From contig NZ_AWWI01000064.1 in assembly GCF_002760615.1 (NCBI RefSeq), forward strand, positions 62,001 to 126,000: a stretch of 64,000 nt of DNA. Reading direction: 5' to 3'. The position numbers and the translations under genes were made by a program. The DNA is from Puniceibacterium antarcticum (GTDB lineage Bacteria > Pseudomonadota > Alphaproteobacteria > Rhodobacterales > Rhodobacteraceae). Shown here piece by piece: positions 62,162-64,000 of the stretch. Under the pieces are notes generated by a model that had not been told where the DNA came from, made no database searches, and saw only the letters and a program-made list of their open reading frames with translations. Numbering within the stretch: position 1 is the first letter of the stretch; each line of letters opens with the position of its first letter.

Positions 62162-62668
62162 ATGAACGATCAGATCTGTGTCGGTGCCATCGCAGGCGCC
62201 TTTGGCGTCCAGGGCGAAGTCCGCCTCAAAAGCTTCACCTCCGACCCCGAGGCGATTGCCGATTACGCCCCCCTCACCACCGAGGACGGCAGTCAGAGCT
62301 TTGAAATCCAGCTCACCCGCGCCATTCCGCAGGGCTTTGCCGCCCGCCTGACCGGCGTGCGCAGCAAGGAAGACGCTGATGCGCTCAAAGGTATCCGCCT
62401 GTTTGCGCCGCGCGACCGCCTGCCCTCGCTGTTGGACGACGAATATTACCACGCTGACCTGATCGGCCTTGCGGTCTATGATACCGGCGGGGTCGAGTTG
62501 GGCCGCGTCAGGGCAGTGCTGAACCACGGTGCCTCGGACATCCTCGAAATCACCACCCCCGGCAACAGCGCCGCGATCCTGCTGCCCTTCACCCTTGCTG
62601 CCGTGCCGACGGTCGATATCTCTGCGGGCCGCATCGTCGCTGACCCGCCCGAGGGCCTGTTCGACTAG
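62162..62668 (+). CDS. rimM: Ribosome maturation factor RimM
   Basis: Helps 30S head assembly by binding S19. 168 aa: the N-terminal barrel [20 protein letters not shown] and the C-terminal PRC barrel [20 protein letters not shown] and [15 protein letters not shown]. It leads the rimM-trmD-rplS group, separated from rpsP by 4.6 kb. Confidence 0.97.
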   Translation: MNDQICVGAIAGAFGVQGEVRLKSFTSDPEAIADYAPLTTEDGSQSFEIQLTRAIPQGFAARLTGVRSKEDADALKGIRLFAPRDRLPSLLDDEYYHADLIGLAVYDTGGVELGRVRAVLNHGASDILEITTPGNSAAILLPFTLAAVPTVDISAGRIVADPPEGLFD

Positions 62669-62756
62669 GCCACAAGCCCCCAAGACCATGCCCTTTACCC
62701 CCCGGCCCCGCGCGCCTATGCACGGGCCGGACCGCCCCAACATCAGGCCAGCCGCC

Positions 62757-63569
62757 ATGACAGATCAGCCAGCAGACCGTTTCACCCGCTCGCACGGGCG
62801 CAAATCCATTCAGGCGACGCTGAAACCAACCGAGCTGATCACCCCCACCCCCGACCTCGCCCGCGCCTGGAAGGCCCAGGTCATCACCCTCTTCCCCGAG
62901 GCCTTTCCCGGCATCCTTGACCTCTCGCTGACCGGGCGCGCCCTGCAGGACGGGCTGTGGCAGCTGGATGCCATCGACCTGCGCCCCTTTGGCGAAGGGC
63001 GGCACCGCAATGTCGATGACACCCCCTCGGGCGGTGGCGCGGGCATGGTGCTGCGCCCCGACATCATGGGCCGCGCCATCGAACACGCCCGTGCGCGCAT
63101 CGCACCCGAGGCCCCGCTGATCTACCTCTCACCGCGCGGCAGGCCCTTTACTCAGGCCATGGCGCAGGATCTGTCCACCCGGCCCGGTGTCACCCTGATC
63201 TGTGGCCGGTTCGAGGGCATGGACCAGCGCGTGATCGACCACTACGGCATCACCGAGGTGTCGATGGGGGATTTTGTCCTCACCGGGGGCGAAATCCCCG
63301 CCATGGCGCTGCTCGATGCCACGCTGCGGCTGATCCCCGGCGTGCTTGGCAATGCCGCCTCGACCGAAGAGGAATCCTTTTCCGACGGGCTGCTGGAACA
63401 TCCGCAATATACCAAACCCGCCTCGTGGCAGGGCCATGACATCCCACCGGTGCTGCTGTCCGGCAACCACGGCGAAATCGCCCGCTGGCGGAAAGAACAG
63501 TCCGAGGCGCTGACACAGGAACGCCGCCCGGATCTCTGGGAAAAGCGGGAAACGCGCGAAAAGCCCTGA
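62757..63569 (+). CDS. trmD: tRNA (guanine(37)-N(1))-methyltransferase
   Basis: Makes m1G37 in tRNAs; a SPOUT knot enzyme. 270 aa, with about 38 extra residues before the usual start KAQVITLFPEAFPG. SPRGRPFTQ, CGRFEGMDQRVIDH and SMGDFVLTGGEIPAMAL are the SAM/knot motifs. The ATG at 62757 gives a basic N-terminal extension also seen in related bacteria. It lies 88 bp after rimM. Confidence 0.97.
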   Translation: MTDQPADRFTRSHGRKSIQATLKPTELITPTPDLARAWKAQVITLFPEAFPGILDLSLTGRALQDGLWQLDAIDLRPFGEGRHRNVDDTPSGGGAGMVLRPDIMGRAIEHARARIAPEAPLIYLSPRGRPFTQAMAQDLSTRPGVTLICGRFEGMDQRVIDHYGITEVSMGDFVLTGGEIPAMALLDATLRLIPGVLGNAASTEEESFSDGLLEHPQYTKPASWQGHDIPPVLLSGNHGEIARWRKEQSEALTQERRPDLWEKRETREKP

Positions 63570-63920
63570 CGCAACGCCGCTGCCCGGCGCGCTGCGCGCT
63601 TGATTCCGGGCAGGCCCCCCATCAGACTGGGCTGTCTGTCACCTCAGAACCTGACATACCCCACTCCCCTCTCAAACACCTTGATCTTGCACCCCGCACG
63701 TGCTTTACCCCGCCCATTCCGGCCCGTACCCGACTCAGTGCAGCCTCGTCTTCTTCGGACGGATCTCCTGCAGGTGTCACACAGGGACAAAGGACCGGAA
63801 CCGAAACAACGACGACCTGAACTCTGGCGGGCGCATCTGCGGACCCGGACGAAGACCAAGAGCTCTGAGGACGCGCACACCTTTGCGGACATAACCGCAA
63901 GCATCATAGGAGAAGATCAG
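63570..63920 (+). other. Gap between trmD and rplS, possible rplS leader
   Basis: 351 bp with no believable ORF. A hairpin TTGCGG / CCGCAA (63883-63888 / 63895-63900) lies just before the rplS Shine-Dalgarno AGGAGAAG, and GTCTTC / GAAGAC segments upstream can pair. This could be a ribosomal-protein leader, but no fold program was run. Confidence 0.35.
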
Positions 63921-64000
63921 ATGAACCTGATCGAACAACTGGAGGCGGAACAGATCGCCTCCCTCGGGAAGACCATTCCCGACTTCAAGGCCGGCGATAC
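63921..64000 (+). CDS. rplS: 50S ribosomal protein L19, 3' end cut by window
   Basis: The first 26 codons read [20 protein letters not shown] and DFKAGDT, the start of L19. AGGAGAAG lies about 6 bases before the ATG. The place after trmD confirms the call. The rest lies beyond the window. Confidence 0.93.
   Translation, partial: MNLIEQLEAEQIASLGKTIPDFKAGD

Noticed and set aside
63622-63907. Minus-strand small ORFs between trmD and rplS
   Set aside because: Low-complexity frames without a ribosome-binding site or family match; the gap is treated as non-coding.

Overview
The window is chromosomal DNA from a high-GC alphaproteobacterium. It is most probably a Rhodobacterales (Roseobacter-clade) member. 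The clues are the F0 ATP synthase cluster atpI-atpB-atpE-atpF'-atpF standing apart from F1 genes, a TrmD with a long N-terminal extension, the holA-lptE-leuS-DUF3576 block, a Rhodobacter-type porin, and the ffh ... rpsP ... rimM-trmD-rplS order. No 16S gene is present, so the assignment is by gene content only.

Layout. Positions 1-6500 carry a truncated enolase-superfamily gene, an acyl-CoA ligase, an ABC exporter and an MscS channel. Positions 6500-12131 are a small integrated element. It lies between a 16-bp copy of the tRNA-Gly(TCC) 3' end and the intact tRNA-Gly gene. It carries a lipoprotein, a PIN-like protein, a serine recombinase, a ParB-like protein with an apparent frameshift, an RNase HI and a tyrosine integrase.

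Positions 12.2-29 kb are core and metabolic genes: PAP2 phosphatase, truB/DUF1643/DUF5665/rpsO, LON-domain and Trm112-like genes, a thioredoxin with TPR-like tail, xthA, an aspartoacylase-family gene, two MFS exporters, 1-Cys peroxiredoxin, aldehyde dehydrogenase, RluA, two LysE exporters around a GFA-family gene, free-methionine-sulfoxide reductase, and an STAS/RsbW-like pair. Positions 29-47 kb carry ggt and gshA (glutathione turnover and synthesis), rsmE/ubiA (divergent), an OmpA-family protein with a coiled-coil partner, holA-lptE-leuS, a porin, a TPR-sulfotransferase and a YggS-family gene. Positions 47.3-49.9 kb are the F0 ATP synthase operon. Positions 50.2-53 kb hold an ArsR regulator, a LysR-EamA operon and an azoreductase. 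From 53.4 kb to the end runs the ffh-to-rplS translation block, which has three tandem GNAT genes and a chorismate mutase inside it. Five unrelated genes (GST, DUF1428, MarR, AGCS symporter, MipA) separate rpsP from rimM.

The most unusual part is the 5.6-kb tRNA-integrated element. Its att repeats can be read directly, it has candidate integrase arm sites at both ends, and the N-terminal tails of its ParB-like and RNase HI proteins share a short motif. Outside it, the best leads are a cobalamin-riboswitch-like sequence with no gene behind it, a structured leader before ffh, a dispersed palindromic intergenic repeat, and several clean operator-like palindromes. All calls come from reading the sequence by eye. 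No database search or folding program was run.
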